NCBI GenBank assembly: GCA_003021005.1 | Contig: PXRI01000043.1 | Coordinates: 48,159-112,158 of the forward strand | DNA length: 64,000 bases | Direction: 5' to 3' | DNA from: Halobacteriales archaeon QS_1_69_70 | GTDB lineage: Archaea; Halobacteriota; Halobacteria; Halobacteriales; Haloarculaceae | Part shown: positions 1 through 10,937 of the stretch, one piece after another | How positions within the stretch are numbered: position 1 is the stretch's first letter | Layout: every line of letters starts with the position of its first letter | The notes under the pieces: generated by a model | Databases searched by the model: none | What the model was told of the DNA's origin: nothing | What the model saw: only the letters and a program-made list of their open reading frames with translations | Position numbers and translations under genes: made by a program

Positions 1-155
1 CTCGCACCTCCCGCTCGCCCATCCGGCGGCCTCCCTGCGGTCGGCCGCCCGCCGCTCGCCCGTTCCGAGGCCTCCCTCCGGTCGGCCTCGCGGGCCCAGT
101 TTCGAGACCCGAAACGGCGCGTCCGTTTAACCGGATATATCACCAACATAAATCT

Positions 156-245
156 ATGTCCATGGACGGCATCGTCATCATGCTCGTGTTCGTTATGGGG
201 ACGACCGTCCTGCTCGGATCCACGCTGCCGATGTTCCTACTGTGA
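156..245 (+). CDS. putative 29-aa single-TM miniprotein (MSMDGIVIMLVFVMGTTVLLGSTLPMFLL)
   Basis: Short ORF below the track cutoff; hydrophobic peptide; AT-rich TTTAACCGGATATATC just upstream fits a leaderless haloarchaeal promoter. Confidence 0.4.
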   Translation: MSMDGIVIMLVFVMGTTVLLGSTLPMFLL

Positions 246-284
246 ACTTCGTCCGGCCGGCGGGCGTTCCGGACGACCGTCCCG

Positions 285-2039
285 TCACATCGACTCGGGC
301 GCCTCGACCCCCAGTACGTCCAGGGCGTTCGCCATCGCGTGTCTGGCGGCTGCGACGAGCGCCAGCCGCGCTTCCATCGTCTCGCGGTCCGTGGCGGTCA
401 GGACGGGGCACTCCCGGTAGAAGGTGTTGAACCGGTCGCCGAGTTCCCGGGTGTAGGTCGCGACCCGGTGGGGTTCGAGGTCCGCGGCGGCGTCGTCGAT
501 GACCCCCGTCAGCCGGGCGACGGTCCGGAGGAGGTCCCGCTCGGCGTCCGTGGCGAGCGGCGCGGGGTCCGGCGTCGGCTCGACGTCCTCGGCCTCGTCC
601 AGGATGCCGCAACACCGGGCGTGGACGTACTGGACGTACGGCGCCGACTGGGCCTCGAAGTCGAGCGCGCGGTCCCACTCGAAGGTGATGCCCTTGGTCG
701 GCTGCTTTGCGACGATGTCGTAGCGGACGGCGCCGACGCCGACCTGGCGTGCGATGCGGTCGACGTCGTCGGCCGACAGCTCGTCGTTCCGGAGCCGGTC
801 GTCAAGCCGGGCCTCGACCTCCTCGCGGGCCCGCCCGACGGCCTCGTCCAGCAGGTCGTCCATGTCGACGCCGGTGCCCTTGCGCGTGCTCATGTCCTCG
901 CCGCCCGGGAGCTGCACCCAGCCGTAGAACAGTTCCTCCAGGCGGTCGGTGTCGTTGTCCAGGATTTCGAGGGCGGCGTGAAGCTGTTTCGCGTGCAGCC
1001 GCTGGCCCTCGCCGAGGACGGTGATCGCGCGGTCGAAGTGGTCGAACTTCCACTCGTGGTGGGCGAGGTCCCGGGTGGTGTAGAGGGTCGTCCCGTCCGA
1101 GCGCAGGAAGACGAAGTCCGTGTCGATGTCCCACTCGGCCATGTCGAGCTGCCAGGCGCCGTCGTCGGTCCGGTCGGCGTACGCCGAGTCTTTCAGGCGC
1201 TCGACGACGTCGTCGGTCGAGCGGTCGCGCATGAACTGTGTCTCCTCGACGAACCCGTCGAACTCGACGCCGAGCCGGTCGAGCGTGGTCCGCATCCCCG
1301 CGAGCACCGCTTCGACGACCGTTGCGACCCGATCGAAGGTCGCCTCGTCACCATCCTCCATACCCCGGATGATCGCGGCGATCTCGGCCTCGGCCTCCGC
1401 GACGTCCTCGGGGTCGGCCTCCTTCAGATAGGCGTTGCCCTTCCGGTAGTACCGCGCCAGGTCGTAGTCGGACTTGTTCCGCTCGGGCTCGGGGAGGTCG
1501 GCCTCGTCGAACGTCTCGTAGGCCCAGGTGAACACGGCCATCTGGCGGCCCGCGTCGTTGACGTAGTAGTGGGCGTCGACGTCGTAGCCCGCGTACTCCA
1601 GCACCCGACAGAGCGCGTCGCCGATGATGGGATTGCGCGCCCGGCCGACGTGGACCGGGCCCGTCGGGTTCGCCGAGGTGTGCTCGACTGCGACGGACGT
1701 GTCGCGGTCGGGGAGCCGGCCGTAGTCGGACTGCAGGCCCGCCTCCAGGGTCTCCCGGAAGTACGCCTCCTCGGGGAAGAAGTTCAGGTACGGGCCCGCG
1801 GGTTCGACCCGGTCGAGGTAGGCGTGGGCGTCGGCGTCGACCTCGCCGGCCAGCTCGTCGGCGACCTGCGGCGGCGGAGCGCCGACCGCGTCGGCCAGGC
1901 GGAAGGCGACGCTGGAGGCCAGAACGGCGTCGACGTCCGCCGGCGGCTCCTCGACGCCGAGGTCGTCGGTCGGCAGGCCCCGGTCGGCGAGGGCGGCCTC
2001 GATGGCCTCGGCCACCGACGCGCGGAACGCGCGGTACAC
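285..2039 (-). CDS. argS: arginyl-tRNA synthetase
   Basis: [40 protein letters not shown] and other class I ArgRS motifs; GTG start at 2039 (VYRAFRASV). Confidence 0.95.
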   Translation of the reverse strand: MYRAFRASVAEAIEAALADRGLPTDDLGVEEPPADVDAVLASSVAFRLADAVGAPPPQVADELAGEVDADAHAYLDRVEPAGPYLNFFPEEAYFRETLEAGLQSDYGRLPDRDTSVAVEHTSANPTGPVHVGRARNPIIGDALCRVLEYAGYDVDAHYYVNDAGRQMAVFTWAYETFDEADLPEPERNKSDYDLARYYRKGNAYLKEADPEDVAEAEAEIAAIIRGMEDGDEATFDRVATVVEAVLAGMRTTLDRLGVEFDGFVEETQFMRDRSTDDVVERLKDSAYADRTDDGAWQLDMAEWDIDTDFVFLRSDGTTLYTTRDLAHHEWKFDHFDRAITVLGEGQRLHAKQLHAALEILDNDTDRLEELFYGWVQLPGGEDMSTRKGTGVDMDDLLDEAVGRAREEVEARLDDRLRNDELSADDVDRIARQVGVGAVRYDIVAKQPTKGITFEWDRALDFEAQSAPYVQYVHARCCGILDEAEDVEPTPDPAPLATDAERDLLRTVARLTGVIDDAAADLEPHRVATYTRELGDRFNTFYRECPVLTATDRETMEARLALVAAARHAMANALDVLGVEAPESM

Positions 2040-2152
2040 GTCCGGCCTACGTCGGGGCCGGCAGAAGGGCCTTCCGGAACGGCCCGCCGCTCCGCACCCC
2101 TCCGTCCCTGGCGGCCAGGCTCCTGGCGTGCCGACCGGAGCGGCGCGTCCGA

Positions 2153-2617
2153 TCAGGTCGAGACGTTCCGCACGCAGTCGCCGGCACACAGCGCACGGAC
2201 GCAGTCCAGGACGGTCTGGTCAGTGCCGTCGGACTGCCGGGGGTAGAGCCCCGTCAGGTCGCCGTCCTCGCGGATGGCGATACAGGCCGCCGGCACCTCG
2301 AGTGCGTGCCCGTCGGCCGTCGGCTCGAAGTACGGGTCGAGCGCGGCGGTGCCGACGGCCTCGACGAACTCGGCGTACCGGTCACCGGCCGGGACGTCGC
2401 CCCACGATTCGACGGCGGTGTGGTCGAGGACGCCGGCGGCCGCCAGCCGGTCCATCTCCTCTAGGACGGCGGTCTGCCGTTCCTGCTCGGCGCTCGCGAC
2501 CGCATCGCGCAGATACACCGTCACCTCGGCGTCCAGATCCGTCCGGCCCGCGACCTTGATGAGCGTCGGCACGTCACCGTCGCCGATGCCGCCCGGGACG
2601 TCCAGCCCCCTGAGCAT
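2153..2617 (-). CDS. haloarchaeal hypothetical protein (HTH-like)
   Basis: Intact acidic [13 protein letters not shown]...; AT-rich promoter-like DNA upstream; family recalled, not verified. Confidence 0.6.
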   Translation of the reverse strand: MLRGLDVPGGIGDGDVPTLIKVAGRTDLDAEVTVYLRDAVASAEQERQTAVLEEMDRLAAAGVLDHTAVESWGDVPAGDRYAEFVEAVGTAALDPYFEPTADGHALEVPAACIAIREDGDLTGLYPRQSDGTDQTVLDCVRALCAGDCVRNVST

Positions 2618-2936
2618 ACACGGACCTTCTTGACGGAACGCATAAGGATTCCGTAGAAAGAGGACATATTGTTTTAGGACAGGCAATGACAACCGGGGAC
2701 ACGGTGAATAAACCGAAACCGTACTGCCGATTTACACTGTGAACGTTTCACAATGGAGTCGGCGGGGGTGTCGACGAGGGTGGCTGCTGTGGACCCCGCC
2801 GAACTCGCCGAGCGGACCGCACCGAGACCGGCCGGGCGCGAGCAGCGACCGGCACTGGCCGGCGACGACTCGTCCGTCCCGTCCGTCCGGCCGAGACACC
2901 GCGGGGTTTAGGCGGCTCGATACCGAACGGCGGGGC

Positions 2937-3899
2937 ATGCCAAAGCAGGTCAGCGACCCGGACTACCACAGCGAGAACCACACGGCCGCCCAGACCTGCG
3001 GGTGGACGGCCAACGCGCTCCGTGGCGAGGGCCGCTGCTACAAAAACACCTTCTACGGCATCCAGTCCCACCGCTGCATCCAGATGACGCCGGTCGTCAA
3101 GTGCAACGAGCGCTGCGTGTTCTGCTGGCGGGACCACGCCGGCCACGCCTACGAACTCGACGGCGTCGAGTGGGACGACCCCGAGGCCGTCGTGGATGCG
3201 TCCATCGAGCTCCAGCGGAAACTCCTGTCCGGCTTCGGCGGCAACGACGACGTCCCGCGGGACGTCTTCGAGGAGGCCCTGGAGCCGCGCCACGTCGCCA
3301 TCTCGCTGGACGGCGAACCCACGCTATACCCCTACCTCCCCGAACTCATCGAGGCGTTCCACGACCGGGCGATCACCACGTTCCTCGTCTCGAACGGCAC
3401 GCGGCCCGAGGTGCTCGCGGAGTGTGACCCAACGCAGCTGTACGTCAGCGTCGACGCCCCCGACCGCAAGACGTTCGGCGAGGTGGTCAAGGCCGTCGAG
3501 GACGACGCCTGGGACCGCCTCATCGAGACCCTGGACGTCCTCGCCGCGAAAGAGGAGACCCGCACCGTGCTCCGGACCACTCTACTGGCCGGCTACAACA
3601 TGACCCACCCCGAGTGGTACGCCGCGATGTACGACCGGGCCGACGCGGACTTCGTCGAGCTGAAGGCCTACATGCACGTCGGCAACTCCCGGGACCGGCT
3701 CGACCGCGAGGTGATGCCGGACCACGCCGACGTCGTCGCGTTCACCGAGGCCGTCGGCGAGTACCTGCCGACCCACCCGGTGCTGCGGGACGTCGAGACG
3801 TCGCGGGTCGCACTGCTGGCGCGAGAGGAAGACACCTGGGTGCCGGAGCTGAAGGGCGGCAGCGAGTTCTGGGACCGGGCCCCCTACGCGAGTTCCTGA
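2937..3899 (+). CDS. taw1: tRNA 4-demethylwyosine synthase (TYW1/Taw1, radical SAM)
   Basis: CNERCVFCWRDH radical SAM CxxxCxxC, SLDGEPTLYPYLPELIEAFH, SVDAPD motifs; ATG at 2937. Confidence 0.93.
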   Translation: MPKQVSDPDYHSENHTAAQTCGWTANALRGEGRCYKNTFYGIQSHRCIQMTPVVKCNERCVFCWRDHAGHAYELDGVEWDDPEAVVDASIELQRKLLSGFGGNDDVPRDVFEEALEPRHVAISLDGEPTLYPYLPELIEAFHDRAITTFLVSNGTRPEVLAECDPTQLYVSVDAPDRKTFGEVVKAVEDDAWDRLIETLDVLAAKEETRTVLRTTLLAGYNMTHPEWYAAMYDRADADFVELKAYMHVGNSRDRLDREVMPDHADVVAFTEAVGEYLPTHPVLRDVETSRVALLAREEDTWVPELKGGSEFWDRAPYASS

Positions 3900-3939
3900 A
3901 TCCGGACCCCGCCCGGTCGCGGACCAGGCGCCGTCGTCG

Positions 3940-4887
3940 TTACGGTAGCACCACGGAGATGTCCAGCCCGACGTCCGTTTGGACCATCTCCTTGCAGCGG
4001 CCCATCGTGGTGCCGGCGGTGCCAGTGGCGGTGATGTGCGTCAGGATGCCGGCGGCAAGCTCGCCCTCCGGCCCCGTCCCGGCCGTCGTCGACTGCAGCG
4101 GCGAGCCGGAGTCGCCGGGGGAGGCGCGGACGGCGGCGAACCAGCTCTCCGGGGAGCCGAAGTCGCCCTCGGAGACGCCGTTGCTCCCCTGGCTCGCGAA
4201 CACCTCGCCGTTGCCCATGCCGGCGCCGTACTGGTTGACCGGCGTCCCGGCAGCGACGGCCCCGTCGGAGACGCCGGTGGGGCCGCCGAACTGCGGCATC
4301 GAGGGGTCGACGGCGTCCTCGGCGCTCGACGGGATGCGGACGAGCCCAAAGTCGTGGCCGACCGACGAGCCGTCCGGCAGGGTCTGGCGGGCGTAGGCCA
4401 CGTCGCCGAGCTCGATGGTCGTACCCCGGACGATCAACCCGGTCGCACCGCCGAACGTGCAGTCGGCGCAGACCGCGACCGACAGCTGGTTCACGTCGTA
4501 GACGTCGCCGTCGTCCTCGCCGTCCCGCTGTGCGTTCTCGCTTGCGTTCTTGCCGTCGGGAAGAAAGCAGTGGCCGGCCGCCCCGATGTAGCGGTCGCCC
4601 CACCCGTCCTGCCAGACGAAGTTGGCCGTACAGCCACCGGTCGTCCCGTCGGGGAAGGCAATGAACATCTGGGAACCGGGCCGAATGCCGGTGGCCAGCT
4701 CGGGGACGCCGCCGCCGGCCACGGTGTCAGTCTCGTCCGCCACCTCCAGACAGGGGATTCGTTCGGCGGACTCCCGGCGGTCGACGGTGTCGCCCGCCGA
4801 CGCGGTTCCGATGCCGCCGACCCCCGCTGCCGTTGCTGCACTCGCTCGGAGCAAATTTCGACGCGTCAACTCGTCTCTATCACGCAT
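3940..4887 (-). CDS. Tat-exported trypsin/chymotrypsin-fold serine protease
   Basis: N-terminal [14 protein letters not shown] Tat-like signal, AAGHC (His), DFGLVRI (Asp), PGDSGSP (Ser) motifs. Confidence 0.75.
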   Translation of the reverse strand: MRDRDELTRRNLLRASAATAAGVGGIGTASAGDTVDRRESAERIPCLEVADETDTVAGGGVPELATGIRPGSQMFIAFPDGTTGGCTANFVWQDGWGDRYIGAAGHCFLPDGKNASENAQRDGEDDGDVYDVNQLSVAVCADCTFGGATGLIVRGTTIELGDVAYARQTLPDGSSVGHDFGLVRIPSSAEDAVDPSMPQFGGPTGVSDGAVAAGTPVNQYGAGMGNGEVFASQGSNGVSEGDFGSPESWFAAVRASPGDSGSPLQSTTAGTGPEGELAAGILTHITATGTAGTTMGRCKEMVQTDVGLDISVVLP

Positions 4888-5064
4888 CGTTCGTGGTCGG
4901 GGGCGACGAACACAACTTGCTTACGCCGTCTATACCTGTCCTATTAAATCGCGACGGGACGGCGACGGGCCGCCGTGCAGTCGAGGAGCCGCGGTAGCCT
5001 CCGGCCATGGCTTCCGGGTTCACCTCGACCACCGGGCCGTCGGGGCCCTGTCGGCGGGTCGGCC

Positions 5065-5346
5065 CTACAGCGTGACGTCCTCGCCGGCGGTGACGACATC
5101 CAGTTCCGGTGGTTCGTCGCCGCCTTCCTGGACGTCGTCTTTGGGTGCGAGCGGGACGTCGTCGACGACGGGCATCTGTGCACTCCGGGAGACCGTCGGG
5201 CCGCCGACGCCGGACCCGATTGCACCCGCCAGGTTCATGACCACGCCGGCGGCGTCCTTGTCCCTGCCGGCCTCGTACTCCGCCAGGACCGACCCGGAGC
5301 CGCCGGCCGAGACGGGGTGTAGACGTACCAGCGTCGTTGGTTTCAT
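5065..5346 (-). CDS. small hypothetical protein
   Basis: [31 protein letters not shown]...; intergenic ORF between divergent genes. Confidence 0.4.
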   Translation of the reverse strand: MKPTTLVRLHPVSAGGSGSVLAEYEAGRDKDAAGVVMNLAGAIGSGVGGPTVSRSAQMPVVDDVPLAPKDDVQEGGDEPPELDVVTAGEDVTL

Positions 5347-5458
5347 TACCACACGACCGTTGCGTCCGGGGACGGAAGGCGTCCGCGGCCCCGTTCCATT
5401 TCTGGAACGCTTACCAGCTTCGTTACGCTTATCACCGGGAACCCCCTTATCCGACGGC

Positions 5459-6172
5459 ATGGCACGGACGGCCGAGCGCGTCGACCACGACGAGCTGGCG
5501 ACGCTGAAGCTCGTCGCGCTCGACGGCGCGCTCGAGAGCCGGACCACGGTGACCTGTGCGGCGCTCGCCGACCGGCTGGACGCGTCGAACCAGACGGCCT
5601 CCCGCCGGCTCCAGCGGCTCGAGGACGCCGACTACGTCGAACGGGAGATGACCGGGGACGGCCAACTCGTCGCGGTCACCGGGACGGGGGAGCGTGCCCT
5701 CAAGCGGGAGTACGCCGACTACCGGCGGCTGTTCGAGGGCCACGCCGACGTGACGCTGTCCGGCACGGTCACGAGCGGGATGGGGGAGGGCCGCCACTAC
5801 ATCTCGCTGCCGGGGTACATGCGGCAGTTCCGCGAGCGGCTGGGGTACGAGCCCTACGAGGGCACCCTGAACCTCGACCTGGACGAGGAGAGCGTCCGCG
5901 ACCGGGCCCGGATGGACGCGCTTGCCCCCATCGACATCGACGGCTGGGCGGACGAGGACCGCACCTACGGGCCCGCCTACTGCTGGCCGGCGAGGGTCGA
6001 GCGGGCCGACGCGTCCGGCGAGGGCGAGCGGTACGACGCCGCCCACGTCATCGCGCCGGAGCGGACCCACCACGGCGACGACCAGCTGGAGGTCATCGCG
6101 CCGGACCGGCTGCGGGACGAACTGCACCTGGAGGACGGCGACACGCTCACCATCCATGTCTCGGAGCAGTGA
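5459..6172 (+). CDS. ribK: CTP-dependent riboflavin kinase (HTH + DUF120)
   Basis: [41 protein letters not shown] motifs. Confidence 0.93.
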   Translation: MARTAERVDHDELATLKLVALDGALESRTTVTCAALADRLDASNQTASRRLQRLEDADYVEREMTGDGQLVAVTGTGERALKREYADYRRLFEGHADVTLSGTVTSGMGEGRHYISLPGYMRQFRERLGYEPYEGTLNLDLDEESVRDRARMDALAPIDIDGWADEDRTYGPAYCWPARVERADASGEGERYDAAHVIAPERTHHGDDQLEVIAPDRLRDELHLEDGDTLTIHVSEQ

Positions 6173-6887
6173 CACCGCCGGCGTCCGCACGGGCGTCGAC
6201 GACGCCGTGGCGGCGTTCGGAAGCGGCGACCCGGTCCTGATCCACGACGCGGCCGACCGGGAGGGCGAGGTCGACCTCGTCCACCCGGCCGCCGCCGTCG
6301 CCCCCGCCGACGTCGCGCGGATGCGGAACGACGCCGGCGGCCTGGTCTGTGTCGCGCTCCCGGACGACGTATGCGACGCCTGGGGCCTCCCGTTCGCCCG
6401 GTCGACGCTCTCACACCCGGCCGCCGAGGCCCACGACCTCGCCTACGGCGACCGCTCGTCGTTCTCCATCACGGTGAACCACCGCGACACCTTCACCGGG
6501 GTGACCGACGAGGACCGGGCGTTGACCATCTCCGCGCTCGGCGAGGCCGCCGCTGCGGTGCGTCAGGCGACGGCGCTGGCCGGCGACGGGGCCCGCGGCG
6601 CCGTCGCCGCCGGCCCCGAGGGCTTCGCCGAGCGGTTCCGCGCACCCGGGCACGTCCACCTCCTGCGGGCCGCCCCCGGGCTGACCGACGACCGGGCGGG
6701 CCACACCGAACTCGGCGTCGCGCTGGCCGACGCCGCCGGCGTGGCGCCCGCCGCCGTGGTCTGTGAGATGCTCGACGACGAGGACGGCGGCGCGCTCTCG
6801 CCGACCGCCGCCCGCGCACACGCCGACCGGCACGGGCTGGCGTACGTGGAGGGGGCGGACCTCATCGAGCGGTTCGACCGAGAATGA
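6156..6887 (+). CDS. ribB: 3,4-dihydroxy-2-butanone-4-phosphate synthase
   Basis: [52 protein letters not shown] at 6156 overlaps ribK by 17 bp. Confidence 0.93.
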   Translation: MSRSSDTAGVRTGVDDAVAAFGSGDPVLIHDAADREGEVDLVHPAAAVAPADVARMRNDAGGLVCVALPDDVCDAWGLPFARSTLSHPAAEAHDLAYGDRSSFSITVNHRDTFTGVTDEDRALTISALGEAAAAVRQATALAGDGARGAVAAGPEGFAERFRAPGHVHLLRAAPGLTDDRAGHTELGVALADAAGVAPAAVVCEMLDDEDGGALSPTAARAHADRHGLAYVEGADLIERFDRE

Positions 6888-7322
6888 TATAGGTGGCTTC
6901 TCCTGCGACTCTCGGCAAGTCAGTGATCGTATCGAATAGTCCCGACGGCACCCTCGTGGGCCCGTAGCGCGATAGCTGTCGCTTAGGCAGGCCAAACACT
7001 CACGCCTTGCTTCGCTCGCCGCGAGCGCCCCGCCCTCGTCGAGTCCGAACTGGACGTGACTGATCATTTACCGTCGCGGAACCCTTGGAGCAGTCATCGA
7101 ACAGCGCCCAGGGCTTGCAGTGACCTTCGCCTCTCGGGATAACCGCCACGGTATCGCCGTCGACCCCGTTGCCCCGGCTGTGCTGACGATCCCGCGTCTA
7201 GGCGTCCTCGATTCGTTTTAGGCCCGTCCCGTGGTCGCCCTCCCGGCGTCCACCCCGAAATTGCGTCGTCTCGGTCTTCCGGCCGATGATTGCCCGATGC
7301 CGTCCTTACCCCACCGATGCCG

Positions 7323-7622
7323 CTACCTCCGCCATCCGGGAGGCAACCGTGACATCGTGCTCGCAATCACGATGTCCTCACGGTCAGTATTCTCCCGAAG
7401 CCAGTCCGCGGCTGCGACGTGGGCTCGCTGTCCGTTGGGAATGTAGATGCCATCAGGCCCTCGAGCTACGAACGATAACTCCAGGACCTCCGCCAGATAC
7501 CGCCGCATCTCGTCGTGATCTTCATCCGTGGCGGCCAGGCGAATTAACGTTTCAGCTTCCATCGGCGTCCCCCACGTGTGGTTGCGTGCCAGCTTCCACA
7601 CGAGACGGGCCGTCCCGTCCAT
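7323..7622 (-). CDS. hypothetical protein, partner of upstream HTH gene
   Basis: MDGTARLVWKLARNHTWGTPMEAETLIRLAATDEDHDEMRRYLAEVLELSFVARG...; begins immediately after the HTH gene. Confidence 0.55.
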   Translation of the reverse strand: MDGTARLVWKLARNHTWGTPMEAETLIRLAATDEDHDEMRRYLAEVLELSFVARGPDGIYIPNGQRAHVAAADWLRENTDREDIVIASTMSRLPPGWRR

Positions 7623-7624
7623 CG

Positions 7625-7969
7625 CTACGAGTTGAGCTTCTCGTTGATCAGTCCGTTCAGTCGGTGTAGGTTCCGGACCAGGTCTTGGCCTGAATCCAAG
7701 GTGTATTTCTCCGGCGAGGAGTCTTCGACCACCTCGACGACATCGAGGTGGAGAAGGAGAGGGAGGTGTGTATGGACGGACTGGCGGCTCACACCGGCGT
7801 TTTCTGCCAGTTTCGACTTACTGAAGTGGTGGTCGGGCGCGTCCATCAACGCGTCGATCATGTAGCTCACGCTGTCGTGTCGGCTGAGAACGCGCCAGCC
7901 ACTCGGGTACTCATCCCGGAGTTCGGCTATCTCCCGGTCACCGGTCTCGGCGGGGTCCTGGCTCGCCAT
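7625..7969 (-). CDS. winged-helix HTH transcriptional regulator
   Basis: HHFSKSKLAENAGVSRQSVHTHLPLLLHLDVVEVVED wHTH pattern; start MASQDPAETG. Confidence 0.7.
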   Translation of the reverse strand: MASQDPAETGDREIAELRDEYPSGWRVLSRHDSVSYMIDALMDAPDHHFSKSKLAENAGVSRQSVHTHLPLLLHLDVVEVVEDSSPEKYTLDSGQDLVRNLHRLNGLINEKLNS

Positions 7970-8167
7970 ACCTCGACAGGGGATGTCAGGTGTGTTAAAC
8001 CTGTTGGACACCCACTGCCAGCGGTCCCCAGTGCTACAACGCGCGAACGAATTCACCCACCTCGTCATCCTGTGGGCTGCCGCGTATCTGCCATACTGTT
8101 TCTAGCCGCGGCCGTGCAACAAGGTCGGTGTGCAACACTCATTACGGGCCCGTCCCACACGTCGCGT

Positions 8168-9097
8168 ATGTCCTTCGAGGAGATGGACGTCGACACCATC
8201 TGGCAGAACGGGGAGTTCGTCGACTGGGACGACGCACAGACACACGTCCTGACGCACTCGCTGCACTACGGGACGGCCGTCTTCGAGGGCGTCCGGTGTT
8301 ACGACACCGTCGACGGGCCCGCCATCTTCCGGTGGGACGAACACCTCGACCGCCTGTTCGACTCCGCAAAGGTCCTCGGGTTGGACGTCCGGCACGACCG
8401 CGAGAAGATCACGGACGCGACCGGCGAACTCATCCGGCGGCAGGACCTGCACTCGTGCTACATCCGGCCGCTCGTGTACTACGGCTACGACCAGCTCGGG
8501 GTCTCCCCGGAGGGCTGTCCGACGGAGATCATCGTCGCCTGCTGGCCGTGGGGGGCGTACCTCGGCGAGGAGGCACTCGAGAACGGCGTCGACGTGATGG
8601 TCTCCTCGTGGCGCAAGCACGCCTCCAGCCAGATCCCGACGAACGTCAAGGCGACCGGGCCGTACATCAACTCGATGCTGGCGGGCGAGGAGGCGCGCGG
8701 GAACGGCTACGTCGAGGCCATCGTCCTCAACAAGGAGGGCAACGTCGCCGAGGGTCCCGGCGAGAACCTCTTCGTGGTTGAGGACGGCGAGATCTACACG
8801 CCCGGGCTCGCCGAATCCATCCTCGACGGCATCACGCGCAGGACGGTCATCACGCTGGCCCGCGACCTCGGCTACACCGTCCACGATCAGGCGACCGTCT
8901 CCCGCGGGGAGCTGTACACCGCCGACGAGCTGTTCTTCTCCGGCACGGCGGCCGAGGTGACGCCGATCCGGAGCGTCGACGACACCGAGATCGGTACCGG
9001 GGGGCGCGGCCCCGTCACCCGGGAGGTACAACAGCGGTTCTTCGACCTCGTCGAGGGCGAGCTCGACGGCTACGACGGGTGGTTCAGGTACGTCTGA
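8168..9097 (+). CDS. ilvE: branched-chain amino acid aminotransferase
   Basis: HYGTAVFEGVRCYDT, NVKATGPYINSMLAGEEA, NVAEGPGENLFVVEDG, FFSGTAAEVTPI. Confidence 0.95.
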   Translation: MSFEEMDVDTIWQNGEFVDWDDAQTHVLTHSLHYGTAVFEGVRCYDTVDGPAIFRWDEHLDRLFDSAKVLGLDVRHDREKITDATGELIRRQDLHSCYIRPLVYYGYDQLGVSPEGCPTEIIVACWPWGAYLGEEALENGVDVMVSSWRKHASSQIPTNVKATGPYINSMLAGEEARGNGYVEAIVLNKEGNVAEGPGENLFVVEDGEIYTPGLAESILDGITRRTVITLARDLGYTVHDQATVSRGELYTADELFFSGTAAEVTPIRSVDDTEIGTGGRGPVTREVQQRFFDLVEGELDGYDGWFRYV

Positions 9098-9239
9098 GTC
9101 CGCTTACCCCACGTACAGGTTTACGACGGATGTCTCGGCGTTCAGGACGACTGCGAGTTACTCTGTAGGGGGTATCCGCTGTACGATCGTTATCCTGTCG
9201 CACCGGTATACAGATATGGCAACCACTACGACGTATCTG

Positions 9240-9572
9240 TCAGAGCCAGTTCGGACTGACGTATTCTAGGACTACTGCCTCCTGCGGTAGATGTGTGGCT
9301 ATCTCGTCGATGATCAACCCGACATTTCGGGCCGACAGCCGCTGGTTCCGCTGGGCGAGGACACCGGCCGTTTCGGCGGGATCGATCTCGCTGAAGAAGT
9401 GGTGGTCCTGCGAGAGGACGAGTCGGTCGCGCCGGCGAGCGTATTCTGCTATGTCCTCGTCCGAAACGCCGGGGCCCAGCGCGTCGATATCCTGCACTCG
9501 AACGACGTCGTGTCCCATCCGGTTCAGGACGCTATTGTCGCCGCTTCGACGTTCTCGTCGGCGAGAACCCAT
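9240..9572 (-). pseudogene. DUF5615 PIN-like toxin-type protein with apparent compensating frameshifts at the N-terminus
   Basis: Body LNRMGHDVVRVQDIDALGPGVSDEDIAEYARRRDRLVLSQDHHFF is in one frame; the conserved VLADENVEAATIAS is in another frame. Confidence 0.6.
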
Positions 9573-9586
9573 TAGGCCACTTCGAG

Positions 9587-9871
9587 TTACTCACGGACCT
9601 CCTCGGGGTCCGTCGTCAACTGCTCGTGGTCATCGAAGGCCGCCGCCCGCTGGCGCTCGACCGCCCGCATTTCGTCGGGGTTCTCGTGGTAGTACGTCAG
9701 TGCGCGGTAGACGTCGGCGACGTCGAGGTCGTGACGGTCCGCGACCGTCCGCGGTGCGAGTCCATGGCCCTCGACACGCTCCCGAATGAACTGCACCGTA
9801 ATGCGACGCCCCGCGATGTGGGGCTCGTCGCGCACCTCCCGCACGATACGAGACTGTTGGCGGCTCATCAC
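9587..9871 (-). CDS. DUF433 family antitoxin-type protein
   Basis: DEPHIAGRRITVQFIRERVE...LDVADVYRALTYYHENPDEM; directly upstream of DUF5615. Confidence 0.8.
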   Translation of the reverse strand: MMSRQQSRIVREVRDEPHIAGRRITVQFIRERVEGHGLAPRTVADRHDLDVADVYRALTYYHENPDEMRAVERQRAAAFDDHEQLTTDPEEVRE

Positions 9872-9972
9872 AAAGACGTATGGTGCGGGACCGGATAAAA
9901 ACAGTCGGTCGGTGATCGGCCGGAGCGTGTTCGTACCGAAGCCCGTTTATCCGCGCCGCCGTTTCCTCGGGT

Positions 9973-10899
9973 ATGTCGCTGTGCGTGACGTTCCTGGGGA
10001 CGGGCGGGGCCGTGCCGACGACCCAGCGGAACACGAGCGCGGTGTTCGTTCGCCGCGAGGGCGACCGCCTGCTGTTCGACTGCGGCGAGGGTACCCAGCG
10101 GCAGATGATGCGGTTCGGCACCGGCTTCGGCGTCGGCCACGTCTTCGTCACGCACCTTCACGGCGACCACGTCCTCGGCATCCCCGGCCTGCTGCAGACG
10201 ATGGAGTTCAACGAGCGGACCGACCCCATCGCCATCCACGTTCCCGCCGGCACCCGGAGCGATGTCGAGGACCTCGTCTCCGTCGCCGGCGGCCGGCCGG
10301 AGTTTCCGGTGCGGGTCAACACTGTCGATGCGGGCGGGGTCGCCCTGGCAGCGGACGATTACGAGGTCAGGGCGTTCGCGACGGACCACAACGCCCGGTC
10401 GGTCGGCTTCGCGCTGATCGAAGAGGAGCGCAAGGGCCGGTTCGACAGGGAGCGCGCCGAGGAACTCGGCGTTCCGGTCGGCCCGAAGTTCCAGCGGCTC
10501 CACGCCGGCGACCCCGTCGAACTGGAGGACGGGACGGTCGTCGAGCCGGACCAGGTCGTCGGCGAGCCGCGGCCGGGCCGGACGGTCGCCTACACCGGCG
10601 ACACCCGACCGACGGCGGCGACCGTCGAGTCCGCCGACGGCGCCGACCTGCTCGTCCACGACGCGACGTTCGCGTCGGACAACGCGGACCGGGCCGCCCG
10701 GACGGCCCACGCGACGGCGGTCGGGGCCGCGGAGGTCGCCAACGATGCCGGCGCCGCCCGGCTCGCGCTGGTCCACCTCTCCTCGCGGTACGCGGGCGAC
10801 GCTACGCCTATCGAGTCGGAGGCCGCCGAGGTATTCCAGGGCGAGTGTGCGTTCGTCCCCGACGACGGCGAGGCCGTGGACGTACCGTTCCCCGAGTGA
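9973..10899 (+). CDS. rnz: ribonuclease Z (tRNase Z)
   Basis: FLGTGGAVPT, FDCGEGTQRQM, THLHGDHVLGIPGLL. Confidence 0.95.
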   Translation: MSLCVTFLGTGGAVPTTQRNTSAVFVRREGDRLLFDCGEGTQRQMMRFGTGFGVGHVFVTHLHGDHVLGIPGLLQTMEFNERTDPIAIHVPAGTRSDVEDLVSVAGGRPEFPVRVNTVDAGGVALAADDYEVRAFATDHNARSVGFALIEEERKGRFDRERAEELGVPVGPKFQRLHAGDPVELEDGTVVEPDQVVGEPRPGRTVAYTGDTRPTAATVESADGADLLVHDATFASDNADRAARTAHATAVGAAEVANDAGAARLALVHLSSRYAGDATPIESEAAEVFQGECAFVPDDGEAVDVPFPE

Positions 10900-10937
10900 C
10901 AGAAAACTTATACCTGGAGTGGCCCTGGTGGGAAAGC

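Noticed and set aside
339-2246. 635-aa plus-strand ORF
   Set aside because: Antisense to argS; long open antisense frames are expected at this GC content and the protein has no recognisable family.
2739-2936. N-terminal extension of taw1 in the ORF track
   Set aside because: Sequence before MPKQVSDPDYHSEN is arginine/proline-rich and non-conserved in appearance; the real start is most likely 2937.
6156-6172. 17-bp overlap of ribK and ribB
   Set aside because: Tight overlaps of consecutive pathway genes are ordinary in haloarchaea; not notable by itself.
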